Origin: Symsagittifera roscoffensis
Lineage: Eukaryota; Xenacoelomorpha; Acoela; Convolutidae
Reading direction: 5' to 3'
DNA: 64,000 bases
Assembly (NCBI RefSeq): GCF_963678635.1
Contig: NC_087065.1
Span: 25,935,254-25,999,253, forward strand
Shown: positions 22,860 through 34,439 of the stretch, piece by piece
Position numbering within the stretch: the stretch's first letter is position 1
Layout: every line of letters begins with the position of its first letter
Position numbers and translations under genes: made by a program
Notes under the pieces: model-generated
Seen by the model: only the letters and a program-made list of their open reading frames with translations
Told to the model about the DNA's origin: nothing
Databases searched by the model: none

Positions 22860-23334
22860 TTTGGATTTGTCTTTAGAAAATTTGGCTTTTAAAAATGCAC
22901 TTTTGTGGCCTATCTTTTTTTTCAAAAGTCGCTACCTAGTTTTTCGGTTGCTCGACTTACAAAAATAGTGCTAATAGGAGGGCTCCTAAGGGTCGTCTCA
23001 GACTTTTCTTTGAAAAAACGGAATCACTTAGCAAGTGGATTCACTAAGAAACATCAATGTGCTTGCACAGCAGTATACGGACAAAAATTAGGCAAAACAG
23101 AAACAATTGAAAAACTTCCAATTAGTTTGAAGATCAGAAAAACAAAATTAAAGTTTTCCAACTTGAAATTTATGAAACTTTCACGACCGACACCATGTTA
23201 ACATAGCGAATTATAGAATTCTTGATCATTAGATAGACTTTTTATTTCGCTGCGAAGTCCATTTTTGAAAATCCTTTTCGAAACTCAAAATAATTGTTCC
23301 GACTTTCGATACGAAAGTAACGGAATATTTGTGC

Positions 23335-23850
23335 TCGGGGTGGGTTTTTTTTCTTCAGACAAATTTCGACTTTTTAACTAGCAATTTTTGACGGAAATTT
23401 TTTTTATCATTCAAAAGATATTGTTGTCCTGAGCTCAAATTTGAAAAGATATTTTAACTGTGATCTTTTTTTTGTAAAGTTATGGGGGTTTAAAGATAGC
23501 CATTTTGGCCAATTTGGGACAAATAACGCGCGATATCTCTCGCGCTATTAACGCGTAAGCGGAGAATAAATCCGTTTTAAAATCGTTCCAATTTGGTTGA
23601 GAGAAGCTTAATTGCCATAATTGATTTGTTCCAAGATGCAAAACCTATCCTTTTGTATTTTATTTGGCGTGTGGGGGATGATTTTCATAAAAAATTTCAA
23701 ACTTTAGAAAAAAAATTTCATGTTATTTTTTTACATTTAATTTTTTAAATGTTATTACTGCTCCATAAAACATTAAAAGGCAGTCGGAGCAATCAGGGTT
23801 TCGCCCTGATACGAGCAGTGTTGTTCCAGTTTTCATTCCAATTGCTGATG
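23335..23850 (+). repeat. Dispersed repeat family R1, third copy
   Basis: Matches 1-430 (same strand) and 1540-2110 (opposite strand), including GGGGATGATTTTCAT, CGCGCGATATCTCTCGCGC, the GGCAGTCGGA block and ATCAGGGTTTCGCCCTGAT. The last of these is a local palindrome here. Confidence 0.65.
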
Positions 23851-24159
23851 GTGAGCGGTCTATGAGCTTATAATTTGAAATTATACCGGTCCAACAGCAT
23901 ACAACTGGTTGATATGTAAAAAAAACCAGCCAAAACTCCAAAATTGCGACCAATGCAGTTGCGCGAAAAGCAGTTGTTAGCTTTCCAAAGTGTACTAGAA
24001 GTTAGTCGTGCCAATTTAGGAGACAGTCGTCTCAGTAGTTTGGACAGTTGAATTATTTGCGAACATTTATCAGCTTTTACTCTCTCTTTTACTCACCTTT
24101 CGGGGCCGGTATGAGGCTGATTTTGTATGAAACTTGCTAGACTTTTAAGTTTCTGTAGA

Positions 24160-24900
24160 AGATGTTGGAGCTTACCATAAGGAGGCATGGGAGGACTCAT
24201 GTATCCAGAGAGGCTATAGATTTCCGGTCTCCTAAGCTATGTGTTAAGATATGGCATAGAGTCTGCTTCGCATTAGGGAACATAATTAGTAAAGTTTCAG
24301 TGTGTGCACCGCAATGAGAAAAATATTTCAACTATTTTGTAGTTTTTGCGAAAAAATCGTTTTTTTCCAAAAAAAGCTTTGACACGTTAATTTATTGATC
24401 ATTATCAATGGTTCAGCAGGGGCAGTGATGTAAGAAGCCAAAAAAATGTTTGGTTAATAATATAGTGGAAAAACAAGGGAGTTGCAGAGATGACTTTTTC
24501 TCAATTCGTTTACATCAAAAAGTAGATTAGATGTTATTTTCGACAAACAAAATCTTATTCAAAAAAATGATGGTTACGAACTATTCTACGATTAAACTGG
24601 GGTCAATTGAAAAGGCAGTCAGTTTGCTGAAAAAAAGGTTGAATTACAAATAGTAGATTGCTAAATCATAAGAGTTGCTGCATTGTAAATTAAGTTTACC
24701 GCAACTTCATATCAAATTATAAAAAAATCATAAACAATCTGAGTTTAAATGTTTTCACCACATGGGAGCAGCATTTATTTCGTTAGGTAAATAAACAAGG
24801 CCTTCCTTTCTCTGCTTACATGTAACAACTTTATAATCTGTATTCAGTTCTTCTGTTTGTTGATTTTATTTTGATTGCTTCTCCCAGTACTCTCCTATAT
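24160..24900 (+). mobile_element. Terminal repeat of an older Polinton-like element
   Basis: It starts with GATGTTGGAGC, an exact match to the outer end of the right terminal repeat of the large element (44597-44608, inverted). It continues with related blocks such as the GCGAAAAAATCG...GACACGTTAATTTATTGATC...ATCAATGG order and GTTTACCGCAACTTCAT, comparable to 28465-28760. Divergence is clearly higher than between the two ends of the large element, so this insertion is older. Confidence 0.6.
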
Positions 24901-24924
24901 TTTGTCATTGTTTATGTCCAGTTG

Positions 24925-26045
24925 GTTTAATAACCCGTCGGTCGAATCTTTTGTTACTAAAATTGAACTTATCAGTTTTATCAGTTTGTTGGCTTTTGCT
25001 ACCTAATTATAGCACTCTATACGCTCAAAATCCAGGCTCGCGTTTTTTATGTATGTTAAAACATTTTTGAGGAAATAATTTGGATTTTACCTAATATCAA
25101 AAAAATCAAAAGCAGTCATTTTCCCTTTTTTTCTTATCAATTGGCTGACTTATCCGGCTGAGAACATTCAAAAAAATGTTCTTCAGTTAGAGCTAAGTAA
25201 AATGAATATGCGTCCGTTTTCAACTCATTGAATTTAACAAAGAAGTCGTAGAAAAGCTCAAAAGTTTGCAAACTGCAGTTAGAAAAATCCAATAAGGATG
25301 AGATATTTGTGCTGAGATGTAGGATTTTACAATTCCACCTTGTATAAAACTGTCTGAACTGTATAAGGGCTTAATGTTAGCTTGATGAGTCTAAATCTAT
25401 CTCACACTTGATGACCGTAAGAAGGAACGCCAAAAATTTCCTGGTCTCAGCAAGTTTTTGATAGAGTGTCGTCGTCATCTCATTCTCTTATAGCATCAAT
25501 TTGGGCTGGAAAAATTATATTAAGGCATTTTTCAATAAAATTTGTACAAAATTTTGGTACTCCGTAAGCCCAATTCGAGATAAGCTTTGAAAACAAAAAT
25601 CTACAATTATTTCAATTTCAAATTTGAAGCTAGCTATTAGCGGTATTTGAGGATAGTTTAATATTTTTTTCATATATAACGCGATATCGTTTCGCCCATC
25701 ATATATGTGTTTGAAAATGGAAAAAAAATTTGAAAGTTTTCATTTTGGTTTATCAGAAAACATAAGTAACACTCAGCGTAACCGAAAATATATCTGTCTA
25801 TTCTTTTTGCTATTGGAAAATTTGTAGCAAGAGATTTTTTTGAAAAACAATGGGTTCTGAAATGAAATTTTTCCCACTACTCACATCTCTTCAGTTATGT
25901 ATTTATTCTCCTCTAAATTCTCCACCCTAACTTCATCCATCTCTTTCTTCTTCTACTTTCTCTCAATACCCTGAACCGTCAAGAATGGTCAAGCTTAATG
26001 ATGTTGATAAAAATTACAGTAGTAGTATGTGTTGGATTGCTTCAG
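24925..26045 (-). pseudogene. Polinton-like family-B DNA polymerase, old C-terminal relic
   Basis: The minus strand gives scattered in-frame pieces matching the better-preserved polymerase relic at 28946-32427. One is FELFYDFFVKFNELKTDAYS near 25210-25270, around the polymerase C motif, where the catalytic DTDS reads TDAYS. Another is KFNFSNKRFDRRV near 24975. The stretch 25853-26040 aligns with 30026-30240. Many stops and frameshifts. It is cut off near 26045, inside the exonuclease-to-palm region. Same orientation and same position next to a terminal repeat as in the larger copy. Confidence 0.65.
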
Positions 26046-26052
26046 CCTGGGG

Positions 26053-26096
26053 AGGGTGGTGACCTGCATGTATGAATGATATCTAGTCACCACCCT
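26053..26096. repeat. Perfect 11-bp hairpin
   Basis: AGGGTGGTGAC (26053-26063) and GTCACCACCCT (26086-26096) are exact inverse complements around a 22-base loop, located at the point where the old polymerase relic breaks off. It could be the end of a small inserted element. Confidence 0.55.
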
Positions 26097-26099
26097 ATT

Positions 26100-28265
26100 T
26101 ATTAACAATGGAATAGATTCCCCGATGTATTAAGATAGGTTATAGTTTTCCGATTTCTAGATCGAATAGCGAATAGATTTCTCATTGTCTTAAAAAATGT
26201 TTCAGAGTTTCGGATGTTAAGTTTCGAGTGGTAATTTTTTTGTGCGCAATGACCTCAATTTTTGGGCTTATTTTTTTGATCGTTCGTCATAATTGTAAAA
26301 ATGCCAAGATATATTACGAGTGAAGTGTAAATTGAAACCCAAATTGTCGATTATTTAATATCAAGTTCAGACAATGACACAAAACTTTCAAAATGAATGA
26401 TTTTTTTCTTCATTTTTTCCTGAAAAATAGAAATACGGTAAGATTTGATCTAAATCAAACTAAGAGTGTGATATAGTGTTGTGAATAACAGAAAGATTGT
26501 TCAGATCAGCCGAACCTTTGCTGAAACTTCCGAATTCTCGGGTAAATCGTAAAAATTACATAACTTTTGAACAATAGCAGTGAAGTTTTTCATATTAGAC
26601 TCAAAGTCTATCCATTTTTTTTCACACTTTTTGCATGAAATTTTGACTAGTTTTTTGTCCAGTTGATATGAATTTTCTGAAAAAATATCATTTCAATTGA
26701 TTATCTTGATTTATCAAAATTTTACAGGTATATTAGAATTAGGATAAAATGCAACCAGAATTTCTTCTAATATTCAAGGTTCTTAAACGTATTCGAGTGA
26801 GAGAGAGCTGGAACCATCTGCAGCATTAAAACTGAATTACATTAGCACATGGTAGAAATAACAATAATTTAGTGTGTTTTTACAAAAAAATTAAGAATGA
26901 ATTAAGAACAAATCTGTTGTTTCTTTTTCTGAAAACCTTCCAGGTTTCTCTACTATTGTAGAAGTTTTTTGTAGTTTTTTTCACTGAAATACAAATAGAA
27001 AGAGGCAAAGAACCCCAGATCTTAATTTATGAGTTATATAAAAGCTTCCAAGAGAACCCTTATCAAAGAAACTTGACTCCGGAAACAAAACTCAGAGTTG
27101 AACTGAATCTGAAGAGAAACTCCTTGAGCAAAAATTCTACAGTTCCATCTACTTTTCTAACTGAAATAGACATGAAGCTGACCAGAGCAAAAATAAATAC
27201 TAATTTCAATTTGTCTATTTTGTTTGAATAATATTAACGATCATATCAATTGATGTTTAAAACTATGTTAAAATTTTCACCAAAACCCTTAATTTTCTCC
27301 AAAAAAACTGTGTAACAAGTTCTTAGATTTAACAGCAGTTTTTACAAACAGTAGATTTTACAGCAGATTTCACAATTAAAATTATATATATAGATCTTCG
27401 AAGCAGATTTTTGATGTCTGCTTCATCCATTAGAACTACTTTTGCTTGATTTCAACAACAAATGTAGATAATTTAGTGGAAAAATCTATCATCTAAGCGA
27501 ACATTTCATTTCGGAGTCGTGTTACTTTTAGAAAAAAGTATCATCAAAATACTTGGTTTTGCTTGTAATTTTAACTAATCAATCAAACAGAATCAAGATT
27601 CCGATAAATTTTGCATAATTAACAATATTTGAATGTTTTTATGCTGATTTTTTTTTTCTCAATCTAACTTATAAACTAAATTGGAGCAAAATTAACTCAA
27701 AACTCCTAAAGAATCAAACTCTACTTTGTTTTGTCAAAAACTTCAACTTTTCTTGGTTTTTCTTCGTTTCTGCCTGATCTACCATTATCAGATTGATTTC
27801 ACTTTGAAAAAAAAAAATACTCACAAAATTGTATCTTGTCACCATTCCTCTAAAACTCCCAAAACAAAATTGGCACCAGAAGCTCCTTTTGAGCAGAAGC
27901 TTCAGAAAAAAAATTCTGAATCAGATAAATGTATGTTTTTTTAACCTAAAAATTTAAATTTTTAGTGACTTTCTAATACAAAATTATGTATATTAATATC
28001 TGGAAATGGTCAGGGATGACCAAAATTATCCAAATTTTTTAATCTTTTTTTTATGTCAGTTATCAAAGACAGTGAACAAAATCTTCATTTTTGTTACTTA
28101 AGCCACCCATTTATCTGCTTGAAAGCACGCTACTTTTTGAAATCATTCAAAGACACTAAACCTAAAATTTGATAAATCAATAGATAGGCAAAACTATTCA
28201 ATTAGTTGATGTTTTATAACTATCTAGTACTTTTTCTTTACAATTTTTTTTGAATACGTAACTGC
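26100..28265. other. No gene seen
   Basis: AT-rich, with stops in all frames. The short plus-strand ORF at 27726-27944 has no recognisable domain. Faint similarity to the terminal repeats near 26100-26160 was not strong enough to call. Confidence 0.5.
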
Positions 28266-28269
28266 TTAT

Positions 28270-28720
28270 GCATTAATAATAGTAGATGCTGCGGAATTCC
28301 CCATGTTTTAAGGGAACAAAACATCTGGTTATCAAGCTATGTTTTATCATTGTGTATAGAGTCTACAATGTAATAAATTAGGGGATACCAATGATAGGTT
28401 TTAGTGTGATGTTAACAGGAAAGAAAAGTTTTTTTTTGGATTTTGTGTAAAAATGTCTAGTTTTTTCGCAAAAACCTCGGCGCGTTATCTAATTATTGAA
28501 TATCACTGGTTAATTACGTGTAGATTGTGGAGTGAAGGTTTTTTGATTAGTGTTTTTGTACATGGTGAGTCAATGATTAAAAAATTTTGGGTAAATTTGA
28601 GACTTTTTTCAATTTTTTTTCAAAAAACATTTAAACACGATAAAATTTGTTATAATTCGACCTAGAAACTAATTTATTAGATAATTTTACTTTTTGAAAC
28701 AGTGTTCTATCTTATTTGAA
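28270..28720 (+). repeat. Left inverted terminal repeat
   Basis: Matches the reverse complement of 43690-44615 through several blocks: GTATAGAGTCTACAATGTA, GGGATACCAATGATAGG, CGCAAAAACCTCGGCGCG, TATCACTGGTTAATTACGTG, TTGTTATAATTCGACCTAG and TTTGAAACAGTGTTCTATCT. All are in the same order. Confidence 0.85.
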
Positions 28721-28945
28721 TTTTACCGCAACTTTATAATGAAACACCAACAAAATAATGCATCGTACAAAAGTTTGTTAAGTTGCATAACTTGCTATAA
28801 ATTTATTGCATTGCATCAGTTCTTATAAATTCAATGGTTTTGTATGAATTCCATAATCTTGAACTTGATTTTTCGATAAAAATAACCAAGTATTTTCTTT
28901 GTTTGCTCATATGTGCCCACCATGTGGTTTACGGTTCTAAATCCT

Positions 28946-31900
28946 TTATTTGTTCAAACCTTTACTACTGTTCAAACCTTTACTACTGAGTTTGATGTTA
29001 TCAGACTTGTTTTCATAGCAGTAAAAATTTTTGCTACATAAACATTTCTGTGCACCTAAACTCCTCGGCTCCCGCTTATCATGCTTTTTATGGATACTGC
29101 AACACGTTCCAGGGAAGAAATTAGATTTTGCATTTGCCTTGAAGGAGTGTCTGCAGTCATTTTCCCTCAATTTTTCCCAAATTTTTCTTTTTTTCTGGTT
29201 AAAAACGGTCATACAAATTTTCGTCAGCAAGTGCCAATTGAAGTGAGTCTGTGTTCATATCCACCTCTTCAGATTTGCTTAAATCACAGAAGTTGTCAAA
29301 GAAGTTAGAGTAGAATTCCAACATTCTCAGTTTAGCATACTGCAGTATGAAAAAGCCAACGATGATGGTGTTCAATGGTTGAATTCAACAACTGCACCTC
29401 ACGCAAGTCTTTTTCAACTGCATTCAATCTTTTGAACAAAAGCTTAATGATTTTTTTTGAACAATCGCCTAATTCATTAGGCGATTTTGAACAATCGCCT
29501 AATGAATTTTTTATCGTTCAGATACTTCGTAATTGAATGCCTGGATCTATTGATGATCTGATATAGGAGGAATTGCCTAAGAGCTTTATAGTTTCAGGTA
29601 CAAATCCTGAAGAAGGTTTGTCATCTCCTTCTCTTCCAGCATCAACCACTGACTGAAAGATTTTTTTAAAGCATTTCCCAGGAGAATATTGAATAAAACG
29701 GTAATTTCTGATGCACTGCGATCCAAATTCCAGATAAAAGATGGAGAGAGGAGTTATAACTGTTCCAAATTTTATCTTGAAACTTGATATCAGCATTCTC
29801 TGAAGATGTTTCAACATTTTGTTCTCGATTGCATAAATCTTCGTGTAGTCTCCGATATCGTTTCTTTCAAGCTCAGTATTTTTAAAAATTGGAAGAAAAA
29901 GTGGCAAATTTTGATTTTAGTTCATCTGGGTTAACTAAATTGCATTGAACATAGCCAGAAAATGATTCATTTTTTTTTCGCTAGAAGGGAGCCAGTAGGA
30001 AGATATCTCTTGTAAATAAAAACGGGTTCTGACATGATTTTTGATCTTGTCTTTGGTTTGAAATTTTCCCACTACTCGCACTCCCACGTTTCTTCAACTT
30101 ATTCTTTTTCTTTTACTTTTTGGCGTCTCATATGATCAATCTCTCTCGTCTTATTACCTCGTTCCTTATCCTGATCTGTTAAGGAGGGTCGAGCTTCTTG
30201 ACAGGAAGAGAAGTGGTAGTAACATCCTATTGCTTCGAACACTGGTTAACAGTGATCACAATAACCTTTCACATTAAAACAGTAGATTTTTACTGCATCC
30301 AGATGTGAAAAAACTCTCAGTTTTGCATTCTGATTTTTGTTCTTGGTAGAAAGACATGACCATATTCTCAAAATTGCAAGATCGGATAAAACATTTAAAT
30401 TGTAGGTTTGTGTAGACATATGTTTGCTAGATTTGGAAGAGTACATCTAAGCTTTAACATATCAATACCCTTGTTATGATAAAGTGAATCCTTTTTTGCA
30501 TTGCGTCCAAGGTTGGAAAGCCTTTGAACACTTTTATTCAGTGTTCTGCCAAGTCACTTGTAAGTAATTGTAGTTAATTGTAATTATTCAAACCAGATGG
30601 TGGCACAGTCTTGATTTGAAGCTTTTTCAGTGCTTTTGGTTCGTCAAGCCCACTTTTCTCATTTTTTTTATAGTCAATGAAGTTTTTGTCTATAAGACTG
30701 TTGTTTCTAATTTTGTTGCTTCATACGGTGGCAATTCGGGAAACCCAAGTTTGCCTGGGTTATCAAACCACTCAGAGGGAAAGAATCTTTTCGTTTCGCT
30801 AGCTTTATAGGTTTTGAGAAAGGAGTCCAGAGTTGTTGCTCCACCCGGAAACTTCATTATGTCGAGAAGTTGTAAATCTCGAAAATCGGAGGAAATGAAA
30901 TCGTTGACTTTTTTGATTACTGATGTTTCTTGTCCTATATTGCGAATCAAAAAGGGATTAAAAAGGACTTGATCAAATTCAAATCATACCCACCACTGTT
31001 AAGTCCAAAAACAGGTGAAGTATTTACATATATCTCCAGATATTGTCTCAAATCAGTGAAGTGATTTTTGTGTTGGCAAGAATTGTGTTGACATATCTGC
31101 CTCTTTCAAATCTTCAATGCATTCGTCTTCTTACTCAAAATTGTTCATTGAATAAATTTTACCTAGTTCGTTTAGCTGATCAAAAATCTTTTTCATTCGT
31201 TCGTTGACAGCTACTTCAAAATCTTGAAGTTTTGTTCTCATCTCCAGCTTAGTTTTTTCAGCCAACAGTTCGAGATTGCTTACAAAGGCCATTATCAAGT
31301 TCTGAGGATCCTTGTTGTACAAAAAGATGGGTTCAACAATCAAATTCGATGATATTGAGACTAAAATTGGAACATGTTTTCCAATCCAGGTGGTATTTTG
31401 CGTCTCTTTTAGTTCTTCTGTAGGCACACGAATCGACTCAAAAGCAAAAAATGCTAGATTATTGAAAAGCTTGTTATTTTCAGAAACTCGAACACTGAAT
31501 CCTTCTAGCTTATCATTCAAGGTTTCGCAAAGCCGAAACATGTTCTTTGGGTAAATATGTCTCACTCGATCCTTGCATCTCAGAAGAAGAAAATTGTCGG
31601 ATTGATTAAAGAAAGTGTCACAACTAGGACACCGCAAGCACTTTAAGAAGCTATCTATATCATTTTTTGAACGTTATGATTTTTAAATATCAGTTATTTG
31701 ATTATTTTATCAAATCTTCCAATACTTCTTCCAGCTAGTTCTCCCACAAATTCTCCTTGTTTGATATCAAAATTGGAAATAAAGTTGTTTTTTTTTGCAC
31801 AATTTCTTCGACAACAGGTAAGTCTTCAAAGGAAACGCACGAAATATTTTAGGATCATGACCTGATTCTGATAAAATTTCTGTAAAGTTCTTAGAATTGT

Positions 31901-32427
31901 GAGAGTCGACATCATTGTGTCCGTTCATGTACATTGCCAATGCGCGGAAAAGACACAAATGGTCATGATATGGTTCCTTGTCTATGTAAGATAAAAGACA
32001 GCTCATTTCCAAATGTCGTAGTGAAGGTTCAGCTTTGACAAAATCAGGACATTGCATTGGAAAATTTTGAGCAAAGCCTTTATTGTCTAACTTGGACATT
32101 GGAAACTGAATACCTTTTGTCTACCATTTTCCATCTCCTTATCTACTAGGAGATGTTGACAAACACTAAGTTCTTCTTTCAGTTTTTCACCATCTTCGCT
32201 TTCTTCCTCTACAATCTTATTTAAGTCCGCTACAGTATCACTGGGTTTCCGTTGCTTAGCTCCATGTTCTTTTCTCCAATGTTGTTGGACAAGAAGAATA
32301 AAACGTTGACTGCTTCGAACTTGAAGGTGCAAGCTTCTTGGCCATATGATTATTCTTTTTTGCTGATTGTAAGTAAAGTACTTACAATCAGGACAAGAAA
32401 ATGCTCGTTGTGGTTATGTGCAGGCAT
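28946..32427 (-). pseudogene. Polinton-type family-B DNA polymerase (PolB), broken
   Basis: The enzyme replicates the element, probably from a protein primer. Fragments in order from the N-terminus: a start at 32427 (MPAHNHNEHFSCPDC), possibly the remains of a zinc finger; a segment around HLCLFRALAMYMNGH (31767-32099); HVPILVSISSNL (31131-31637); the exonuclease-side block LLDIMKFPGGATTLDSFL (30690-30950); KALKKLQIKTVPPSGLNNYN near 30600; GIDMLKLRCTLPNLANICLH near 30440; a palm-side block, IKLLGNSSY (29518-29970); and LRMLEFYSNFFDNF followed by MNTDS near 29250. The C-terminal ORF 28946-29230 has CCSIHKKHDKREP. Frame changes separate nearly all pieces, and stops are frequent near 30100-30300. 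The catalytic C motif reads NTDS at 29244-29255 instead of DTDS. Confidence 0.85.
29463..29486. repeat. Perfect 10-bp hairpin with tetraloop
   Basis: AATCGCCTAA, loop TTCA, TTAGGCGATT, followed by a direct copy of the left arm (GAACAATCGCCTAATGAA) at about 29489. It interrupts the polymerase relic. It may be a replication-slippage product. Confidence 0.7.
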
Positions 32428-32666
32428 TATTTAAAAAATAGAAAAAAACTGGGACTTAAGAATTGTGCCAAAATTAAAAACTTTTAGCACTAATTGAATG
32501 GAAATTCTTACTTTATTCTTTTGGCGAATTAACAACTTTAGAAAACTTGAAAAAAAATCAATTGACTGTTTCTGATGGGCAAACAAATTTATTGATTTAA
32601 CCCAATAAAAAAGCGTTTTATAGTAACAACGATGTAATCGCCTACGAAATTATCTTTTTATGGCCA

Positions 32667-32794
32667 TGACGTCGTTCTTTGAATAGAACTGACGTCACCG
32701 CCCACGCATTTTTCCTTTTACTGTAATGATGTCATTCTTTAAATGGAAATGACGTCACCATCCATGCAATTTTCCTTCTATGGTAGTGACGTCA
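32667..32794. promoter_or_regulatory. 60-bp tandem repeats carrying CRE-like TGACGTCA octamers
   Basis: Octamers at 32667 (TGACGTCG), 32690 (TGACGTCA), 32727 (TGATGTCA), 32750 (TGACGTCA) and 32787 (TGACGTCA) alternate at 23 and 37 bp, giving an exact 60-bp period. TGACGTCA is the palindromic CREB/ATF site. The repeats lie about 240 bp upstream of the polymerase start, between the two divergently transcribed halves of the element. A role as viral enhancer is inference. Confidence 0.6.
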
Positions 32795-33605
32795 TCACTT
32801 ACGAAGTTTTCTTCAACCAATCAGAACTCAGCAGTTTCTCGACATAACTTTGGATTAAACATAATCATTATTTGAAAAAAATCTAATGAGAAACACTTGA
32901 ATTTCCTGGAGTTACTCGACAAGAAAAAAAGAAAAAAGTCCATTTGCATTTTCAATTGTCAAATTAGTCGTTTACTTTTACTTTGTTCACAATTTTTTGG
33001 AAGTTTATGTTGTCCAAATCGGAGTTATCAGACTAAGCAAAGGCCTATTTAGGAAACTTACTCAATCAAAGAGTTTACTTTTGAACAGAGTATTGAGTAT
33101 CAAAGCTATAAACTTACTGCTGAATTACACCTGACTAAAAAAATTCATTTATCTTAAAAAATTTGAAGTTAATCAAAAAATCGTATGATTAAAATTCAAA
33201 GACTCTTTTTTTTACCTACCAAATTTCGAAATTTGTCAAATCTTTCCATTTCCTTAAAGTTTTTCAAAGTTCACAATCTTGCAAGATAAGTTTTGGAATA
33301 AAATTTCCAAAGATTTGCTCTGAAAAAATCATCAGTTTCAGGCTATCCTTAAAATCTTAATAAAATAAAAAAATTTGAGTATGTACTCAAAAATTAGCAG
33401 TTTTTCATTGATTACATGAAACTCAATTAATTTGATTGAAAAACTTGCAGAAATGCTACTTGTTCTAATTTTCTTTCGTTGGTTATTTATATCAGCAAAA
33501 TGTTTTAATTTTACAACAAAAAACATTTGGTGAGTTGTTTTTGCAATTACTTATGTGTATATTTATTTTTATTTGGAAAATTAAAGTCCTGAAAATGGTC
33601 CTGTG

Positions 33606-33750
33606 ATTGGATACAGCAACTAGAACAAAAAAGAACATTTTAGTGATTGGAAACGACAATGTGTAAAAGTATTCAAATAGAGCTATATTTCCGATTGGAC
33701 ACGACTTTTATATAAGAATTCCATAAAAGGAAGCTGAAATTTGATTGGAC
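33606..33750. promoter_or_regulatory. Four tandem GATTGGA (inverted CCAAT) repeats
   Basis: ATTGG occurs at 33606, 33646, 33694 and 33744 within similar 40-50-bp units reading GATTGGA(T/A/C)AC. ATTGG is the inverse of the CCAAT box (NF-Y site). Just to the right, CTTAACTACCGTCAA and TTTAACTACCGTCAA form another direct repeat (about 33836 and 33893) around a TCTCTC tract. A promoter region is plausible from its position between the divergent gene blocks. Confidence 0.5.
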
Positions 33751-34051
33751 AAGACTATAATCCATATAAAGAAAAACAGTGTTAAATCCACGCTTTCGAG
33801 TTTAAGGTATCTTATCCAAAAACATTTTATTTTCAACTTAACTACCGTCAAGGACCTCTCTCTCTCTCTCAGCTCTAAATATTTTAATTTCAATTTAACT
33901 ACCGTCAACTACTTCCATCTCAACTCTAAATCAATCGTTCTTTTAACTCTGTATCTCTAACTCAACATAATTCTCAGTGCAAAACAGCAATTTTATGTTA
34001 TCGCTAGAAATTTTGCTGGATCTAGTACAAACTCAAGTGTGAGAAATAGTC

Positions 34052-34434
34052 TGCTGAGTTTTTCTGGCACGAATTGACGTCCCAATCCAAGTGCTAATGG
34101 TGGAAGTGATGCGCAGCGTTTCAACGAACATCATATAACGCAAGTACCCATGACAGATAACCAACTTGGAGAAATGCAAATGATTTAGGAAGTGACTGAA
34201 CATGTGGGAGTGAACTACCCCGAAACTTCTGACTCTAGATATGTGGCTCAACCATCAACCATTTCCTCTTTTCTTGGGAAGAGGGACCTGTGGAGAACCC
34301 AATAACCATCGAAGAGGATGAAGGGTTCTCTGAGCCATGAACTCCAGACAGCAAACCAGCAAGACAACCACCGACCATGAAAGCAAGACCAGCTTTGCGT
34401 TCCATTGAGAATTTGCAAATATTTGAGATTTGAG
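34052..34434 (+). pseudogene. Conserved element protein of unknown function (PITIxEDEGFS family), broken
   Basis: Pieces readable on the plus strand: AQRFNEHHITQVPMTDN, then PITIEEDEGFSEP, then KARPALRSIENLQ. The same motif order is found on the minus strand at 46174-46530 and 51182-51538, which shows the coding strand and a common ancestor. At least two in-frame stops occur here. The C-terminal half is Pro/Gln-rich. No known domain is recognised. A role in the virion or regulation cannot be told from sequence. Confidence 0.55.
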
Positions 34435-34439
34435 CTGCT

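Noticed and set aside
27726-27944. Plus-strand ORF between the two polymerase relics
   Set aside because: Low complexity and Lys/Phe-rich, with no domain and no splice context.
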